From contig NC_079875.1 in the NCBI RefSeq assembly GCF_029227915.1, forward strand, positions 5,206,001 to 5,270,000: a stretch of DNA of 64,000 bases, in the 5' to 3' direction. This document shows positions 13,495 through 25,408 of the stretch, in pieces; the first letter of the stretch is position 1; every line of letters begins with the position of its first letter. The position numbers and the translations under genes are program-made. The DNA comes from Hydractinia symbiolongicarpus (taxonomy: Eukaryota; Cnidaria; Hydrozoa; Anthoathecata; Hydractiniidae). The notes under the pieces are model-generated. The model was not told the origin of the DNA. It was given only the letters and a program-made list of their open reading frames with translations, and ran no database searches.

Positions 13495-13852
13495 GGCAGA
13501 CGTCACAAATATTTGGTGTTAGAGTCACCCGACTGACCCTAATTTTTGATCGAAATTTTTGATATACTGAGTCGGAAAAACTAAAATGACAAAAAATATT
13601 ATACGCTTGTTGTCTCTCCACAGCGATTGCAGCGATTGTTGTGCTTCGCTTTAAAATGTGAAAAGTGTTCACGCGGAAACTGCCGGAGATGCCAAAGTTA
13701 TCATTAAATATCGGCGATTTAATGGCGCGCGTTAATGGCTGGATGGTTGGATAAAATTTTTTGAAATTTTGAGTTATCATTCGCCGATCTACCGACCGAC
13801 TCTATTTTTGGTGCTCAAATGACTCTAACACCCGATATTTGTGACGTCCGCC
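13495..13852. mobile_element. 358 bp MITE with TTA target duplication
   Basis: Terminal inverted repeats of about 33 bases begin GGCAGACGTCACAAATAT on the left and end ATATTTGTGACGTCCGCC on the right, with two or three mismatches in the first 18. A TTA triplet flanks each side. A 3 bp TTA/TAA duplication is the PIF/Harbinger habit, so I assign it there tentatively. It starts only 18 bases after the previous MITE. Confidence 0.85.
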
Positions 13853-14146
13853 TTATGTAATTTGGATGCCAGCTATCGTTCAAAGTGTTTCCACTCTTTG
13901 AAGGCTTGAAATGCATAAAGAACTGTCAATTCTGAATTCCAGCTTGTATTGAGGCTTTCGGTGGTAAAGTAGCTGTATATTTATTTTTACTATAAAGCCA
14001 ATGTTTAGCTAGCTACTAATAAAAAGCCTGTAATTAGTAAGTTAAAAAGAACACCCACTGTGCTGAATGATAAAAGATAAATGGGCTGTGGTATTTCTTT
14101 TGAATAAACTTCACTTCTTTTATTCTGAACTTCTGGTAACCAATTA

Positions 14147-14257
14147 AACCGGGGCTATGGTAACATTCAGATTCACTCACCCATGTTGAATCTCCATCAA
14201 GAGGAATCGAGCCCCGGTCAGAGTACGAGAGCTATAACCACTAATCTACGGCCCCAC
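14147..14257 (-). mobile_element. tRNA-derived SINE, family 1, reverse copy
   Basis: Read on the minus strand it repeats the unit at 8,762: GTAGATTAGTGGTTATAGCT, a B box GGCTCGATTCC with one change, then ATTCAACATGGGTGAGTGAA and TTACCATAGCCCCGG. It lacks about 10 bases between the A and B boxes and the distal body, so it is shortened and probably inactive. Confidence 0.8.
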
Positions 14258-15916
14258 AAGTAACCTCGAGATTTCCTCCTTTACACAAACCAGGGTTTCA
14301 AATAACCTGGAAAATACTTAAACTTGAAGTATAGACCTATATTTTGAAATTTTAACCCCCCCTGACGGTTTTTTTTTAATAACTCCTGATTGCTTTGTTA
14401 TATGGCTATGATACTTACTGAGTTTTAACATTTATCTATTAGACACCTGCATGCTAATTTTTTAGGTCCCATACCTTTCAGAGGCTTTGATATTGGCCAT
14501 TACTCGAAACTACTCCTAAAAATCTCTATGAAATCCTTATAATGGGGAAAATATAATAACTCCTGTTAGGATTATCCTTAGAACTTGAAACTTGCAACAC
14601 AACTTTGTTTTATCAAGAAGAATCATTTGGAATAATTTGAACACGTGACTAATTCGATTTCCCGATTTTGTCGGATTTTACCCGAAAATCGGAAAAAACG
14701 GATTTTCTGGAAATTTTTGGCAATTTTTTATCCGATCCATGTAAAAACCGGAAGATATGTTAAATAACTTTTATTTAGCTTTCAGAAACTTCAAACAGAA
14801 TGTAAAAATTCGCTCTAGAACAAAAGTAATTATATTTCAAGCAGATAGTGGCATTTTTAAATCGGAATCCGCCCCCCCCAGTCATAGTTTGTGCGAAAAA
14901 CCCCGGACCGAATAGGGTTAAAACAGATGATCATTCCAATTTATTTTTAAAAAAATTATAATTTGTTAGGATTTGTGCGTTTAATGTTTACAAAATCAAG
15001 ATTTTTAATTTTAAAAATGTTACCACAAGATTTTTAGTTCCGTAAATTCTCAGTGATCTGCTGTTATAGGACCAAAAAATAACTTTTTGAGGAAAATGAT
15101 GATAATAGGTATAATTTACATATAAAAATTGATTCTTTCCAGTATACAATTTCTGGCAACAATAACTTGCGCTGTTGATTGTCATAATACTTATTACTGC
15201 CATTCATTGGAAAGCCATGCTATTAATAGTACACATTAACTGTGGAAATTTCCTATTAAAAAGTTTAAATTGGTGTTTTTTTTTTCAATTATCTGCTGAA
15301 TAATAATTTTATAAAAAGATTAAAAAATAATTTTTTGAGGAAAACGTTAGTTTTTAAAATCTGATGTGGTGGAAAAGTAGGCCAGGGTTGATTTTTTATA
15401 TAAAGAGAATATTTTTTTAAATATAATTTCCACCAACATGAAATGCAGCTAATTCCATACTGAATACATGTTCTGAAAGAGCTGGCACATTTATATTTAT
15501 TTTTGAAAAAAAGAGACAGTGTACGTCATCTATTCAAAGATATCTGAGTTAAGCATATAATTATATTTCTGTAGCCTGAGCTAGATTGAATTTTGTTAAT
15601 TATTTTGAGTAAGCTTATTTTTTAAAGAAAGACAAATAGTGCTGTGTGTTCACTTAGTAGTAGGAATACTTTTTGCCACTTGAAATACAATTGATCTGAA
15701 GATATTTTTTGTCTTGTATGAAAGAAATTTGGACAATACTTTAAGGCAAAAACTTCTATTGTTCTTTGCTCACGTGATCATTATTGGGAAATCTTTTCTT
15801 CTTTAATGTTAGATGTGGCCATGCTGGCTTTATGCATATTGGTTGATTTTAATTCGGGTTGCACTGAAAAATTATTATATAAAAAACTCAATTTTAATAT
15901 CTCAAAGAAAACTTAG
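14258..15916. other. intronic or intergenic AT-rich DNA
   Basis: No exon is convincing here. Around 14,640-14,760 there are short inverted CCGAAAATCGG/CCGATTTT words, perhaps a worn foldback element, but I could not set ends. Confidence 0.5.
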
Positions 15917-15920
15917 TTAA

Positions 15921-17392
15921 AGGAGCACTCCAGTGAAAAAAAAATATTTAAAAAAAAATGTTATATAAAACATAGAATCGGATAATTCTCTTCATGAGAA
16001 AGACTTTACAAAGCTACAGCCACACGACTTCGAACCTCTTCTGTCTCACAAGGGAGAAATTAATAATGATGCAAAGTGATGAGGTGTCTTTTACTGGCTC
16101 AAGCAACGTTCTTAGCAAAATATTTATTTTTTTTAAGAAATAAATATACTTAATCGCTTTTTTTAACATTCTTTTCGTCAAAAAACTTTATCATTTGCTT
16201 CATTAAAAAATCTTTTATACTTTACAAGCCAATTTATTTTTTTTTACAGTTCAGCAATATTTTTCCTCTGCACGCGCTTTTTTGCGCACAAATGTAAACA
16301 AATTTTATGTAACGTTAAAATTTTCTCCGTGATGGAGTACCATTGAAATGCGTGATATAAAATCAATATGTTCGGGCTAGATAAGTTGGTAAAACGGGGT
16401 ATTATTATTGTATAAATAAAAATCAATCTTATGATTATGGTAAGTCATAAATGTGTTGCAGAAGCTACTGACTTACAAGTGGTTGTTTTGACAAAGCTGT
16501 TTTAGAAACTGCATTATCAGCATTACATGCAGCCATTATAAAGTTACAAAGATTGAAGAAAATGGGTACATTTACCTCCTGAAAATACTTGCCATGTCCT
16601 TCCATCAAAAAAGCTTCTTTTTTGAAAAACAAAGAATAGAAACTTGAGCGCTACGAAAGATACATGTGTAACTAGAAAGCTTTTTTGTCGGTGTTTGTAT
16701 TGGAAATTCGTATAATGTTCTCTTATTTAATATAAAAATGTACAAAACGTTATTTGGTTGAGTTCTGTGGATATAAGTACAAATATTGAGATAAGAAGAA
16801 ATGAGAAACTTTAATCGCGTTCACTAGCTAAAATGGCATTTTTACAAAGTAGCAGAGTATCTTAATATGGAAGTTTATTTCCTGCAGATATCTTTTAAAA
16901 GAACTATCTGTGAAGTGCGCCAACCAAATATAAAAACTTTGATCGCTTGGTAGATCACCTGCACAACGTATTTTGTTTAGCCGTTTTTGAGTTCTATTTT
17001 TTTCACAGACGGGATTCTGTGAAAACTTATTTCTTTACACTTCTCTGATCGATCGGTACATAGAAACACAGAGCAACTAACCATTTTTTAAAGATTTAAA
17101 CGTAAATTACATACAAAAAGCGATTTAATGTAAGCTGTATTTATAGGTCTTAACATGCGCTCGCTTAAACTTTCTGCACGATGTGATGTCATTATTTATA
17201 ATCGGGTCCGGTCCGTAATGAAATCGCGCCTGTCTGTTTTTTATGAGAAAAAAATTGAATATGCGAAGGCTTGTACAACAATTTTAAATAAGAAAAACAA
17301 GTAAAGTAAGTTTTTTTTTGATTTCTTATGCTTTTCTGAGTACGTATAAAACAAACAAAAAAAAGAAAAGTGATTTTTACTGGAGTTCCCCT
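15921..17392. mobile_element. 1.47 kb non-autonomous TTAA-flanked transposon
   Basis: The termini are AGGAGCACTCCAGTGAAAAA on the left and the inverse TTTTTACTGGAGTTCCCCT on the right, about 20 bp with a few mismatches. Both are bordered by TTAA (15,917-15,920 and 17,393-17,396). TTAA duplication is the hallmark of piggyBac-type elements, although the terminal bases are not the usual CCC, so assignment is tentative. No transposase frame is present. A deleted relative lies at 7,920-8,420. It probably sits in the intron between the two SAP-gene exons. Confidence 0.75.
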
Positions 17393-17905
17393 TTAACTAG
17401 GCTAGACATGTCTGAAATCTGTACAATACTTGTTAAACTGAGACAGTGTAGAGATACTGCTAACTTGGTACCATAATTATTCAAATAAGTAGTCAAATTT
17501 TTATTCAGTATATTGACTTTCAGGAGGGATGTTATATGTACAGGTAATATTGCCAGTTGAAATACCCCTAAGTTGAAGTATATCCCTCTTTTCAGTCAGC
17601 TAATTTCCTACCTCAAGGCTTTATTGCGACTTATGCTGAAAAATTGAATAAGCAATTTCTGAAACTTTTACATCCTGTTTTAATTTATAACAGTCGTGGA
17701 GTGGTGGAATTAGTTTTACAGTGTAATGATTTTAAAAACTAGATAAATTTCTGTTGTTTTAATTTAATGATGATGCGCAATGTTTTTTGTTCACAACTCT
17801 TCTCGGGATTTTTCTGTTCTAATTTATACTTTGCTTTTTATGTTAATCAATTTGGTGGTAATTTTTGCTGTTTTTTTTGTTTGTTTTTTTGTATTTCTAA
17901 TGCAG

Positions 17906-17968
17906 GTAAAACCAAAAAAAACTTTGATGAAAATGATTCTTGGAAGAGTGGGACAAGGAAGTTTTCTG
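17906..17968 (+). CDS. candidate second exon of the SAP-like gene
   Basis: A long T-rich tract ends in CTAATGCAG, a good acceptor, followed by 63 coding bases and a GTAACA donor after TTTTCTG. The exon begins in the phase that the 12,721-12,970 exon leaves open: the split Gly codon is completed and the frame reads KTKKNFDENDSWKSG, then TRKFSG. It again ends in phase 1. Joining across a 4.9 kb intron is inference from phase and splice sites. Transcript evidence would settle it. Confidence 0.4.
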
Positions 17969-18051
17969 GTAACAAAATTAGTTTTGTGTAAATACTGATA
18001 CTATGTGTGACCTTTTGTATTTCTGTGTTATGTTATTTAAAAAATATTTCC

Positions 18052-18186
18052 ATTGTTGTAAAACCATGAAAGTTATTGGTTCGAATCCAATCCATCTTTA
18101 AAAGGTGGTAGTTCAAATGGAAGAACAACATGGTGTGTAATTAGTTTCATACTGCAACAAACAATAATGCAAATCAATTCAAAAAA
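18052..18186 (+). mobile_element. short interspersed repeat family 2, copy 1
   Basis: About 135 bases match 22,885-23,021 from end to end: ATGAAAGTTATTGGTTCGAA, AAAAGGTGGTAGTTCAAAT and TACTGCAACAAACAATAAT. The word GGTTCGAATCC is a good RNA polymerase III B box, so it may be a small tRNA-related SINE. No A box is evident. Both copies begin and end at about the same points, which argues for a complete mobile unit. Confidence 0.7.
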
Positions 18187-18300
18187 TTTTACAAACAAAT
18201 GTTTCAAAAAAAGAGGTAACTATAAGAAAAGAAATGAAAGAAGGAAATTTTTTAATTTACTCGGGATATACGTTCAGTTATTCAGGTTTTGCTGAGCTAT

Positions 18301-18513
18301 AACTACAATCATGTTCATAAATTATTGGAAAAACGGCTTTTGAGGCTTTTTTCAGAGTTTCCCCCCTCTCCCCCAACAGTCAGTGTTGATTTTGTGTTGA
18401 TTTGTGCCCCAAAATACTGCCGGCGACTCTGGAAAAGACCTCCAACCAACACTGAAGAGTGGGGGGAGGGGGAAAGTGGTTTTTCCAAAACTATTATGAA
18501 CATGATTGTAGTT
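18301..18513. mobile_element. 213 bp foldback element
   Basis: The left arm begins AACTACAATCATGTTCATAA and the right arm ends with the exact inverse. Inner parts pair imperfectly, including a C-rich stretch near 18,360 against a G-rich stretch near 18,461. Open frames on both strands across it are by-products of the palindrome. Family unknown; no clear target duplication. Confidence 0.8.
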
Positions 18514-19239
18514 GCCATGTGAAAATCAAATCCAATAAGTAAAATTTAGTTAAAAAAATAATTTTTTGAGGAAACTAATTTATCACACCGCAGTTTGTAA
18601 CATGTAATTGGTAATAATGTAATAATGTAATTGGTTCAAGAAGCTTGAAAGGTGGATATATTTTGGATAAGGTAGAAGATTGGATTAATGAATTAAAGAT
18701 GCTGAGTAAAATTGCTAAAACAGAGTCGCAAGGGACATAAAGTTGTTTTATCAGTGGCTGGCTACAAGCATAAATTAACATACTGTATGCGAACATACCA
18801 CACATATATAATTATTGGAAGAAGTACTCGTAGTTATTAATTCGAATTAATACCAGCACTGACGGGAGGTATTAAAGTAAACAATAACGAGAGACAACTG
18901 CTGTCACTCCCGGTTAAACTTGGTCGTCTTACGAATATTCTAAAACTTATCACAAATAACTGAATATCTTGGTAAACAAATAAAAAAACAGACTCGACAA
19001 TATGAAGAAGATCCAGAACTGAAACAAAAGAAAAAACAATCAAACAAAATAAATTGCTAAGATTAGTGTCATTCTTGATCATGTCAGAAGTGAAATGTGT
19101 AAGCAGGAAATCAGACTGAACGATATCAACCAGGAAGCAGTGTATCTAGTTGACTGACTACCTTCAAGGAACGAGAGATACACAATTAACAAGCTATGCT
19201 TCTGGGCTCAGATTCGAATTTCAAGTTCACAATTGATCA

Positions 19240-19820
19240 TGCTTTGTCATGCAAATAATGTGGCTTCCTTTCGCTTAGACAATGAAATCCGTAATGTCAC
19301 TGGGATGTAACTAAAAGAGGTTTGTCATGATGTACGCATTGAACCGTGTCTACAACAGTTACCTGGTGAGCCATTGAGCCAGTGGACAGCGAATGTTTCT
19401 CAGGAATCGAGAGTTATGTATGCACAAGAGGCTTTTGGAACACTGGTCAAATGGCATTTTTAGATGCGAAGGTGTGCTACCAAAAGCATATGATGTAAAT
19501 AAAAAGGAAAAAAAGAAAAATTACAATAAACTTATTTTGCAAGTAGAGCATGAAACTTTAACGCCACTAGCGATATCCGTGTGTGGCGGAATGGGTCGCG
19601 TGTGTCAAAAGTTCTATACTCGGCTTTCCGAAATGATTTCTGAAAAGCGTAAACAACATTTTTTAAAACTTTCGGCATGGATATGACGTAACATTTGTTT
19701 TGCGCTTATCAAGTCTATATGCATATGTGTTCGAGGAAGTCGATCAGTCTTTTCATCTAACCTTTTCGCATCTCTGTCAGTGGATCCTAAAGTAGTTCTG
19801 CTACCTTTATATATCATACT
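19240..19820 (+). pseudogene. frameshifted retroelement C-terminal domain relic
   Basis: Successive frames encode pieces of one conserved region. Near 19,330 is a piece with KEVCHDVRIEPCLQQL; near 19,400-19,490 in another frame TRGFWNTGQMAFLDAKV; near 19,490-19,670 in a third frame LQVEHETLTPLAI and GGMGRVCQKFYTRLSEMISE; then after a further shift ICFALIKSICICVRGSRS. I recognise this order as the region that follows the reverse transcriptase in multicopy retroelement proteins of cnidarians; I cannot name the clade. At least three frame changes and one stop make it a dead relic. No reverse transcriptase core is visible upstream. Confidence 0.7.
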
Positions 19821-19917
19821 TATGTCGACATCAACTGAATAGCATTTTTCTTTTAATAAAGCGGCGATATTTCGGTATAGAAAAATTATAACAAATTATT
19901 TTATTGAAATGTATGTA

Positions 19918-20097
19918 CAGTTGACTCTCTCTAATCCGAATCTCAAGGGGGATAATTCTCTTTCAGATTACAGAGAGTCGGATAGTAGAAAGTAGATTAT
20001 GAGAGTTTCTTAAGGAAAATCGACGCTGATTTTTAATTTGTTTGGATTATAGTTAAAGATTTGGATAATAGAGATTCGGATTGGAGAGAGTCAACTG
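19918..20097. mobile_element. 180 bp pogo/Tigger-like MITE
   Basis: Inverted termini CAGTTGACTCTCTCTAATCC and GGATTGGAGAGAGTCAACTG flank the unit, each bordered by TA (19,916-17 and 20,098-99). Internal GGATAATAGAGATTCGGA and GATTACAGAGAGTCGGAT words repeat the end sequence. CAGT..-type termini with a TA duplication fit the pogo/Tigger branch of Tc1/mariner. There is no transposase. Confidence 0.9.
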
Positions 20098-20689
20098 TAT
20101 ATACGTTTTAATTAAATATAATGTTCAAAAAAGGACCATAATTTTTTTGTAACATACTGTGTGCTTCTATGCTACCTTCGTGTAGTATGGATGGAGCATG
20201 ATGACGGGTCTATTCAGAGCAATACGCTAACTATCTTGTGAAATGCCTTAGTCTATTAGAATTACTAAAACCTTTTAGAAATAACTCAACAAATTTTACT
20301 GTTTTGCAAAAAAAAAAAAAATGCTAGAGTACTATTTCTTTTTAGGAGTCAAAATATACCCAATATTAGCTAAATCAAATTCTATTCATACTATTATTAC
20401 CTAATAGCTATTTTCAACCGGTTATTATGAGAAAGTCGTAGCGTTCAATGGCTAGAGAGCCTTAAGAACGGGCCTAGGACAGCAGAATATAACTTAACTT
20501 CGTAGCAACCATAACAGTCATAACTCGATTTTATTTAGCTAGTTACACTATATTAATAACTATGTCCCTCCAATAGTTTTTCTAACAGCTACGAACAAAA
20601 AAAGTCCATATACATTTTTATCATTTTTGTCATAAGGTTTTAGTTTTAAAAATATTGAAAGTTCAAAATCACATTACACTGCTTCCTAT

Positions 20690-22080
20690 GAACAGCAAAA
20701 AAAACATATGATACACACAAGTATTTTTCTAAAATATCGTTTTTATTTGTGTATGGATAGTTATTCAACTCTACTGCTTGTTTCAATATCTCTCTTTTGA
20801 TAGATGTATGGATAGGTGTCCCACATTTCTTCATTTTTACTGCGTCGAATAAAGTATTCCGTGAATTGAGCTGTTAGAACATCTAAGGTTGGCGTGCTAA
20901 ATATTTTAATTCGCGCGAAGGGTAAGATCAAAAAATGCGTTTTTCAAATGATGCATGTATATTGATAAAATCTCTATTTTTATAAGGTATGGATGGATCT
21001 CTCATTTGATTGGTTGTTTACTGAGTAGAACTAATTTTGTATACACAGGTCTGCTAGGACATGCTGTATGTTTTTCCGCCTGAAGGTATTTTGCAAAATA
21101 TCCTATTAATATTGTATGGTGGTATGGATCGGTCCCCCTTGTTCCTGCTTCTTACTGAGTGGAATAAAGTCTTCCCGTGAATTTACATGCTAGGACATCT
21201 GATATTATCGCGCGTGATTGTTATCGGAGTGGAATGAAGTGTTTTTAGACATATATGGTAGGGTCTTTTTCTTGATTGCTTCTTTGTGGTGTAGAATAAA
21301 GTTTCGCTTTTGATTCGCTTACTAGCTAAATCTCCTTTTTAGTAGTGCATGGATGGATATCTAACATTATATTCAGCGTGAAAGGCAACTTCCAAAATTC
21401 TCATTTCAAATGATGTATGGATAGGTCTAACACTCCCGTGCCTGTTTTCTGAGTGGAATAAAGTCTTTTCTCGAATTGGCCGACCAAGAGATTTAATACT
21501 TCACCTTTCGCGATAGCGTTTTTATCAGATATCTTTTAAGTTGTATGTCAGGATCTTTTGCTCCCTTGCCTGTTTACAAAGTAGAAGAAAGGCTTTTTTA
21601 TTCGCTTGCTAGAACATTGAACATTTCATTTGGTACGAGCTTCTTCCTACAAGGTTCGAGAGAGCTTTAACAAAATCTTTGATGTATGCACATGCAATGA
21701 TATACGCACGCGCGTGCTACTCGCCCTTTCGATTTGTGAGTAGAAAAAAGTGATCGTTGGACCGTTTTTTATTCTGTTCTTTTTTTTATATTGCGTAAGA
21801 TTATTCCCCAAAATACTTTTTTAATGATGAATTGATAGGTTTCGCTACTTGTCTAATTGTTTTTTAATCAGAATAAGATTTGCCTTGTTTAGCTTCACAA
21901 AACATTCAATATCGTATATATTGCGGGAATGGTTTCCTAAATTTTGTTTTCAGTATTGTATGTGTAGGTGTGGATGTGCCAGGCTAATTGCCTAAATATT
22001 TACCCTAATAGGACATCTTTCCCAATTACTTAATTCAATTCGCTTGCTTGTGTACTGACTAGAATAAAGTTTCCCCTTGC
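20690..22080. repeat. strongly decayed tandem repeat tract
   Basis: Two words recur in the same order: GTATGGATRG (near 20,752, 20,990, 21,122, 21,340, 21,416) and GAGTGGAATAAAGT (near 20,842, 21,152, 21,226, 21,287, 21,448, 22,058), often followed by GTGAATT and GCTAGGACATCT. Spacing is irregular (about 60-240 bases), as in an old satellite with many indels. A related unit lies at about 37,165-37,260, next to the young satellite there. No coding potential is evident. Confidence 0.65.
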
Positions 22081-22884
22081 TTTTTTGTTTCCGAACAAAC
22101 TCGTTAAAATTTAGAACACTTGTACACATTTCATGTGATAAAAAAAGACCTTAAATGTTAATCGAGATATTTAGTAGGCCTTTGCGTTTTAATTCTTAGT
22201 ATTTAACCAGAATTTCAAAATTTGTTTAACGATGAATTTCACGTTGCAAAAATTAAATGCGTACGGTACGGTATGGATGGATGCGTTGTTTTATGAATGA
22301 CGAGCATATGCCATAACCCATTGGGTAATTAATTACTCTGCAAGTAATAAAAGAGACACAGTTACATTAATACATGCAGCCATGCTGCCGAGCATGGTGA
22401 TACATACTAACTTTCTGCAGCACTTCCCTGGCCTCTTCCCAGCTGAACTTGTGTTATGTTATATAAGTACAACGTCGTCCGTAGCGAGGTTATAATAATA
22501 CAACCTCGTCCCTGGCTATAATCGCTGTTGCGATGTCAGAAAAATACAACTAGTAGCTTTTTAAACGTCCTGGATATTTACGTTACACTTTAATAAGGGA
22601 CATTAAATTAACGTGAATTTTTAAAAAAGTCTGGCTAAAAAGCGAAAATAGCCGAAAACCAGTTGGCTAAAAGAAAGTTTTCAGATAGGTGGCTACACCC
22701 TTTACTTTAGAAAAAAATTTGGCGAAAGTCTAAAGTTTGTTAATTCAAGGAGACAACAGTTTCAACAAACCTGTAATACTTAGCTACGGTTTTTAACTCA
22801 CAATTAATTTTGTAACAACAAGCTTTATGATGTGTTTTTATTTGAAGTGACATTGAATTTTGTGAATTCCAAGTAAATTAAGTC
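22081..22884. other. non-coding stretch
   Basis: No gene is supported. A less AT-rich patch at 22,300-22,520 (with an imperfect CAGCCATGCTG..GAGCATGGTG hairpin) might be an old element. Confidence 0.45.
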
Positions 22885-23021
22885 TATTGTTGCAAGACTA
22901 TGAAAGTTATTGGTTCGAATCCAATCCATCTTTAAAAGGTGGTAGTTCAAATTAAAGAACAACATGGTGTGCAGTAATTAGTTTCATACTGCAACAAACA
23001 ATAATCCAAATCAATTCAAAA
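22885..23021 (+). mobile_element. short interspersed repeat family 2, copy 2
   Basis: It is about 135 bases with the same start and end as the copy at 18,052-18,186 and the same GGTTCGAATCC B-box-like word. A few substitutions and a three-base indel separate the two copies, so both are fairly young. Confidence 0.7.
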
Positions 23022-24254
23022 TTTGTGATTCATTCAGTAATACACTTATTCTATCTTTTTGTGTGCAAAATTGCGGTGTAATAGAATAAGCTACATTAAT
23101 CTCCGGTATTTTAATTATTTTTAATTGCCATTGATCATAAGAACCGCCGTACGCTTTGTTACCCAGTCTTTTGTAACCACATCATCAAGTTCTATCCAAG
23201 CCAGTACCGATAAGTAACGATATGGAGGAGATTCTTATTTATCTTTTGCTGCTTTTTTAAAATGGAAACAAATCAGAAATTTAAGCTCTTCGAATTTTTC
23301 TACCGTGATTAATCAAAAGTTAAGGCTCTTTACATTGCTTTTTAATGGTTCGACAACGAAGATTTGAACAGCCAGATTTGAATAGTAAAGTTGTTGGGTT
23401 TTGACAAGGTTTAAAATGTTCTCCTTAAGACATTTTTGACTTCTAAGGGCTTTGTTTTTACAACATACTCACTATAAAAAACGGACAATATATCGATAAT
23501 GTAGAATTGATATTATGTCCATATGCACTGGAATGAACGGGCTTCTAAATATTGATATATTGACCATATGTATGAAAAATGGATATATTGATGATTTTTT
23601 CGGGAGATCCGAGAATCCATATAATATAGAGACCTGGTGACTATGTCAGGACGGAGCGCATCACTGCTGCGTCTATCCGCTGCACTGCAGGGCGTTCCGC
23701 GGTTTACGGACTACTGCATCCTTGTTCCCATCCTCTTCCCTGTTTCAAACAAGGAAATATAACACTAAGATTTATTTATTAACGTCATCATCAGGCATCT
23801 ACAAACTTGAGAAGCCGCCACTTACACTAGGCTGAGTCTGTAGCCAGGATAGCCAGCTCAACCATCCATAACATTTCATATCATACTTTATGACTAGCCT
23901 AGTTATTTAAGCTTTCTTTGATAGAGAAAGAAAAAATTGATCATAAAGGCGGTTTGAAGGGAAAACGCTGGGTCTCCTGGCTAAATTTGTGGCTAGACAG
24001 ACTCGTTTTTTCACAGAACTGTGCGTTTCTCTGCACGATAGTCGTTTAGGGGACGTAGGTAATGTTTATTTACAGGTAATCAAGATTCTAATATGAAAGT
24101 GAAAAACAATAAACTGCGAAAATCTATTTCATGAAATTTAAATTCACTTTTCGAACGTTTTCTTCAATTCAATTCAATCTTGCAAAGTTTCTATGATTAA
24201 AGTAGGTAAGATATATTCTATCATCTGAATATATCTTCTTGTTTCATGCAAAAG
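23022..24254. other. non-coding stretch, one GC-richer patch
   Basis: Nothing is supported as coding. A GC-richer patch at 23,645-23,720 (GGACGGAGCGCATCACTGCT and neighbours) stands out but holds no long frame. The tract before 24,254 (TCTTCTTGTTTCATGCAAAAG) could be an acceptor for the exon cluster that follows. Confidence 0.4.
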
Positions 24255-25230
24255 ATCTAGAGTGGATCTCAACAAAGAATTATCCTGCTAGCAAAATGGA
24301 AAAGTTGCTCCGTGAAAAACTTGAAAATAACAACAGCAAGAGAAAAGGACAACGACACCTTATTTCATGGGCAGAAGCAATGCATATAAGGACAAACAAG
24401 AAACAAAGAAGGCAGATAATAAAAGGAGGATTGAATTACATAGTATGTAAATCTGTGGAGACGTTGATAAAGACTTCATGAAATGTTATAACACCATTGC
24501 GGGGACATTGGTGTACCTCGTGTTGAGGAGAAGTCTGGCGAAGACAGTGATTTTGATTTCCCATGGATGGAAAATACAGAGATTGATGGTAAGTAGAATT
24601 GTTTTTACATTTCTTGACACTTCATATATCATGATTTTACACTCATTGTGAAAACAGTCGGGTTGAGGTACTGTAGGGTTTAAAAAATAGTGGCGACAAC
24701 GAAAATCAGTTGTTGAAAAGATGTGAAGAAGAAGTCAGCATACTCAAAAAAGAAATGTCTAGCTACTGGCTTTTTTACAGTATAATTGGAAAATGAGATA
24801 GATGTCAATAGCTTCAACTTTTATGCGAATGAGGTATGCTGAATGCTTCTTTTGCCTAATTGTGCTAGTTTATATTTATATTTATTTTTTTTTGGTTTTG
24901 TCAAATGTTCAGGATTCTTCTTTATTGTGTGCTTCTCTTATCTTATCTTAACAACAGCTCTTGCAGTTTTAAAACTTAGGATTAGATATGGTTTCTCAAA
25001 TGCTTTTCTATGACATTTTTTTATATTTCAGTGCTTACCAATGGCGAAAAGGTTAATCCTAAAGGAAGGCATGGACTTCGCGGAAAGGCAACTGTTGGAA
25101 GGGTGTCAGGAATTGCTGGTGTTATTACCATTGATCAAAACATATCTGCTATAGATAATGAAGATGATTTGACAAAAAAGTGACAGTGAAAGCGATTTTT
25201 CCCTGTCCGGCTCAGACAGTGACCCGGAAT
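24255..25230 (+). pseudogene. decayed exon cluster with acidic C-terminus
   Basis: Three coding-like pieces lie in order. The first (24,255-24,480) encodes a basic, helical segment (KMEKLLREKLENNN, then ISWAEAMHIRTNKK). The second (about 24,495-24,598, a different frame) encodes VEEKSGEDSDFDFPWMENTE and ends in GATG/GTAAGT. The third, after TTATATTTCAG, runs from 25,032 in the matching phase (GEKVNPKGRHGLRGKAT, then GVITIDQNISAIDNEDD). An A6 run at about 25,171 then shifts the frame away from a Ser/Asp-rich tail (SDSESDFSLSGSDSDPE, stop near 25,230). The phase match across 24,598/25,032 supports real former splicing; the two frameshifts suggest decay or assembly error. It could be the 3' part of the SAP-like gene. 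Confidence 0.4.
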
Positions 25231-25408
25231 AATTTAGCTCTTATCGTCTGTATTTATTATTTGAACTACCATAGCTCTTTTCCGGGATTACATATTTTTT
25301 TAAGATTTCGTATCGTATCCGAAATCTTGTTTAAACGGGCTTTTTCCTCCTTCGTTTTCCTTCTTATCCTTCTTACTCATTTCACACAGTATGTTCTATT
25401 GTTTGTAA

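Noticed and set aside
18289-18522. Overlapping open frames on both strands
   Set aside because: They are mirror products of the 213 bp palindrome.
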